Source: Bradyrhizobium forestalis
Lineage (GTDB): Bacteria; Pseudomonadota; Alphaproteobacteria; Rhizobiales; Xanthobacteraceae
Direction: 5' to 3'
Length of the DNA stretch: 64,000 nt
Assembly (NCBI RefSeq): GCF_002795245.1
Contig: NZ_PGVG01000030.1
Location: forward strand, 29,964 to 93,963
A model generated the notes under the pieces. That model was not told the DNA's origin, made no database searches, and was given only the letters and a program-made list of their open reading frames with translations. A program made the translations under genes and the position numbers. This document shows positions 62,009 to 64,000 of the stretch, one piece after another; the stretch's first letter is position 1; the number at the start of each line of letters is the position of its first letter.

Positions 62009-62241
62009 CCGCGCCTAAATTTCGCGAAGACTTCCGCAACCTCGGCATCCGTAGCGAACTCGCCGCGATCTATGGAGGCTAAGGCAGCGTCGATGCTTCG
62101 CAATTCTTCTTGCGTCGCCACATACTCGCCGCCGAGCAGTTCGCTCTCGATTTCGCTGGCAATCGCAACCAGCTCGTTCTGGGCCTCTTCGGGCCAAGTC
62201 TGGGCACGTTCCAGAAGGTTTCGCAGATCGCTTGCAGCCAT
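62005..62241 (-). CDS. cognate antitoxin of the ParE-like toxin
   Basis: A 78-residue acidic helical protein, MAASDLRNLLERAQTWPEEA to EVFAKFRRG. It precedes the toxin with a 4-nt overlap, the classic antitoxin-toxin order. It has no clear ribbon-helix-helix or MazE domain, so it belongs to one of the poorly described antitoxin families with a central RSIDAALASIDRGEFATD segment. Plausible from position and size. Confidence 0.75.
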   Translation of the reverse strand: MAASDLRNLLERAQTWPEEAQNELVAIASEIESELLGGEYVATQEELRSIDAALASIDRGEFATDAEVAEVFAKFRRG

Positions 62242-62290
62242 GCCTAACTATATCAGGTGCCGAAGAGCTTTCCAATCATCAAGCCGATGG

Positions 62291-63649
62291 CTAGCGTCCA
62301 AACGCCAGCACGTGCAGGCCGAGGCGCTGCCGCACGATCCAGAACAGGAGCACCGTCTCGAAGGTCAGCGAGATCGAGGTCGCGGCCGCGGCGCCGTGGC
62401 CGCCGTAGTGCGGTACCAGCGCAATGCAGAGCACGACGTTCATCACGAAGGCCAGTGCATAGGCCAGCGCGCAGATCTTCTGCTGGCCGAGCATGTTGAG
62501 CAGGCGCTCGACGGGGCCGATCGCGGCGCGCACCACGAGGCCGATCGCGGCCACGAACATGATGTCGTAGCCGATCACGAATTGCGGCCCGAACAGCCAC
62601 AGCAGCGGCTTGCCGAGTGCGAGCAGCACGATGGTCGCGGCCAGCGACGGCCAGAACGTCCAGTTGATGGCGTGCGCCACATAGACCGACAGCCGCGCCT
62701 TGTCCCCGAGCGCATTGTATTCCGCAAATCTGTGCGCTGTCGTCGCCGACATCGCGTAATGGATGAACGAGACCAGCGCCAGCGTCTTCACGACAGCGAA
62801 ATAGACGCCGACCTCGTCGGACGGACGGAACTGCTGCAGCACCAGCACGTCGGTGTAGGACAGGAGCAGGTAGAAGCTCTCGACCAGCAGGATCGGCAGC
62901 GAGACGGCGAGCCAGCCCCTGACGTCATAGGCCTTCGGTCCCGGCTCGATGTGATCGGCGAGCTTGCGGTTCAGCACCACCATCTGCCCGGCCATCGCGA
63001 TCCACACCGCGCCCAGGCTCGCGACCATCGCGGCGACCGCGCCGAGATGATAGCCGAGCAGGAAGGCGCTGGCCGTGATGCCGATGATCAGCGCCTGGCG
63101 GATGATGAATTGCGGCATCAGGCCGAGCTGCATCCAGTCATGCGAGCGTGCGATGCCGTCCTGGGTGTTGGCGACGACGAAAGCGGGCAGCGTCATGCAG
63201 CCGATATAGAGCGGCAGCTCCTCGGCCGGATCGATCCAGGGCGACAGCAGTTTGACGATGCCGGCAAGCCCAAGCGACACCAGGGTGGAGACGGCAAAGG
63301 TCAGCCAGCGGCTACCTGCGAGGAAGCCGCGCAGCAGCGCGTGCTCGTCGCTGGTGCGGTACTCCGGAATGATCTTTTGTGCGGAGGCCGAGATGCCGAA
63401 ATCCATCATGCTGCCGAGCAGCAGCACCCAGGTCCAGACATAGACATAGATGCCGTAGTCGGATGTGCCCATCCAGCGCGCCAGCAGCACCTGCGAGACA
63501 TAGGCGAGGCCCGCGCTGATGACGCGGATGATGAAGATGGTGCCGGCGAGCCGCCGCGTCAGCGACGCCTCGCTCGATCCGCCCGTGAGCTTGGCCCGCA
63601 GCCGCGCGATCAGCCCGGCCGGTCCGGTCGTTGCGGGTTGTGCATCCAT
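62291..63649 (-). CDS. oligosaccharide flippase family (MOP superfamily) membrane protein
   Basis: A 452-residue membrane protein with about twelve to fourteen hydrophobic segments, of the Wzx/MATE-like polysaccharide flippase type. RRLAGTIFIIRVISAGLAYVSQVLLARWMG marks its N-terminal membrane entry and LLLLGSMMDFGIS follows. It would move a lipid-linked sugar chain across the inner membrane. No glycosyltransferases are in the window. The ATG at 63649 is preferred to a TTG three codons upstream. Confidence 0.88.
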   Translation of the reverse strand: MDAQPATTGPAGLIARLRAKLTGGSSEASLTRRLAGTIFIIRVISAGLAYVSQVLLARWMGTSDYGIYVYVWTWVLLLGSMMDFGISASAQKIIPEYRTSDEHALLRGFLAGSRWLTFAVSTLVSLGLAGIVKLLSPWIDPAEELPLYIGCMTLPAFVVANTQDGIARSHDWMQLGLMPQFIIRQALIIGITASAFLLGYHLGAVAAMVASLGAVWIAMAGQMVVLNRKLADHIEPGPKAYDVRGWLAVSLPILLVESFYLLLSYTDVLVLQQFRPSDEVGVYFAVVKTLALVSFIHYAMSATTAHRFAEYNALGDKARLSVYVAHAINWTFWPSLAATIVLLALGKPLLWLFGPQFVIGYDIMFVAAIGLVVRAAIGPVERLLNMLGQQKICALAYALAFVMNVVLCIALVPHYGGHGAAAATSISLTFETVLLFWIVRQRLGLHVLAFGR

Positions 63650-63757
63650 CACGGCCAATTCGAACAGTTCCCAGGCGTGCCGCGTGCAGCGGCAGGTGAG
63701 GGATTAGCAACCATTCGTTAAGATTGGGTTGGGCGGGCGCCGCGGCTCCACTCTCCG

Positions 63758-63875
63758 CTGTCGTCCCGGACAAGCGCGCCTCAAGCGCGCGCCGATCCGG
63801 GACCCATACCCCCAGGGAGAAGTTGGAGCGCGAGCCGGCAACCACGAGTCTTCGTCAAACCACTTCCTGTGGTTG
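63758..63875. repeat. truncated palindromic repeat (GTCGTCCCGGACAAGCGCG family) next to IS110
   Basis: CTGTCGTCCCGGACAAGCGCG, GATCCGGGACCCATA and CACTTCCTGTGGTT match the left and middle parts of the 40525 element. After CTGTGGTT the expected TATGGGTCCC right arm is lost and IS110 sequence begins, so the insertion probably split this copy. Confidence 0.65.
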
Positions 63876-64000
63876 ATGGTGTGGACGGCCCCCTACGGCA
63901 TCATTTGTGCCAGAATGAGGTTGTCACACACTCATTCACAGGAGCCGTCCGTGAGCCAGATTATCCGCATTGGGATGGATACGTCGAAGCATATTTTCCA
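63875..64000 (+). mobile_element. left end of an IS110-family insertion sequence, cut by window edge
   Basis: Starts near 63875 where the repeat stops, with about 76 nt of leader before the transposase. The leader holds GGACGGC at 63884-63890 and its complement GCCGTCC just before the GTG, which could pair. IS110 elements lack long terminal inverted repeats, so the exact boundary is approximate. The right end is outside the window. Confidence 0.75.
63951..64000 (+). CDS. IS110-family transposase, N-terminal fragment (cut by window edge)
   Basis: Seventeen codons are visible, VSQIIRIGMDTSKHIFQ. The GMDTSK segment holds the first Asp of the RuvC-like DEDD catalytic site of IS110 recombinases. 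A GGAG lies 6 nt before the GTG start. The serine-containing C-terminal domain is outside the window, so intactness cannot be judged. Confidence 0.8.
   Translation, partial: MSQIIRIGMDTSKHIF

Noticed and set aside
61907..63721. A 604-codon open frame on the plus strand
   Set aside because: It is antisense to the antitoxin and flippase genes, with an extreme His/Gln/Arg composition and no recognisable fold.

Overview
The window is about 64 kb of GC-rich alphaproteobacterial chromosome, most likely from Bradyrhizobium or a close relative in the Nitrobacteraceae. The reasons are the codon usage, a complete Tad/Cpa pilus locus, the urt-ure urea block, the patatin-bdhA pair, DUF2849/DUF934 proteins in the cys operon, and dispersed intergenic palindromes of types common in that group (for example the GAGCATGATCCGG and CATTCCGGGGC families). 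No rRNA, tRNA, CRISPR array or prophage was seen. Most of the window is core chromosome. The right edge, from about 61.7 kb, looks more accessory: a toxin-antitoxin pair, a polysaccharide flippase and the start of an IS110-family element.

Layout. 0-4.1 kb: an NlpC/P60 peptidase (cut by the window edge) with an M17 aminopeptidase, a small membrane protein and a metallophosphoesterase. 4.2-17.2 kb: the Tad pilus locus. tadD is on the plus strand. A long minus-strand run holds flp, a possible 48-residue membrane peptide, cpaA, cpaB, cpaC, cpaD, cpaE, cpaF, tadB and tadC. A plus-strand group holds a sterol-desaturase-like oxidase, a stand-alone secretin N-domain protein, tadE and a tadG-like protein. 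Four CtrA-like boxes (TTAA-N7-TTAA with one mismatch each) lie in or next to the Tad transcription units. 17.3-19.6 kb: an RNA-chaperone group (cspA, a second-type infA, an RhlE-like helicase). 20.1-32.6 kb: nitrogen scavenging from urea. urtABCDE has a strong sigma-54 promoter match and is followed by ureDAB, a MESH1-like HD hydrolase, ureC, a small ABM-fold protein and ureEFG. 32.8-43.6 kb: cell-envelope and signalling genes, including a degenerate HWE-type sensor kinase, TetR, OpgC, DUF883, an AI-2E transporter, an L,D-transpeptidase, DUF2865, a chemoreceptor and CsbD. 43.7-45.9 kb: malate synthase G. 46.2-57.7 kb: assimilatory sulfate reduction, with cysD-cysNC divergent from cysG-DUF2849-cysI-DUF934-cysH, then the sulfate ABC transporter. 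57.9-61.5 kb: a CAP-domain lipoprotein, a patatin-like lipase with 3-hydroxybutyrate dehydrogenase, and a TauE/SafE exporter.

How the parts work together. The urea block imports urea (UrtABCDE) and hydrolyses it (UreABC matured by UreDEFG) under probable nitrogen control. The sulfur block imports sulfate, activates it (CysD/CysN), reduces APS (CysH carries both iron-sulfur cysteine pairs), reduces sulfite (CysI) and makes the siroheme it needs (CysG). The Tad block builds an adhesive Flp pilus.

The most interesting signals are the set of CtrA-like boxes around the Tad units, the alarmone-hydrolase-like gene inside the urease operon, the kinase lacking its ATP-binding asparagine, and an IS110 element that appears to sit inside a dispersed palindromic repeat.
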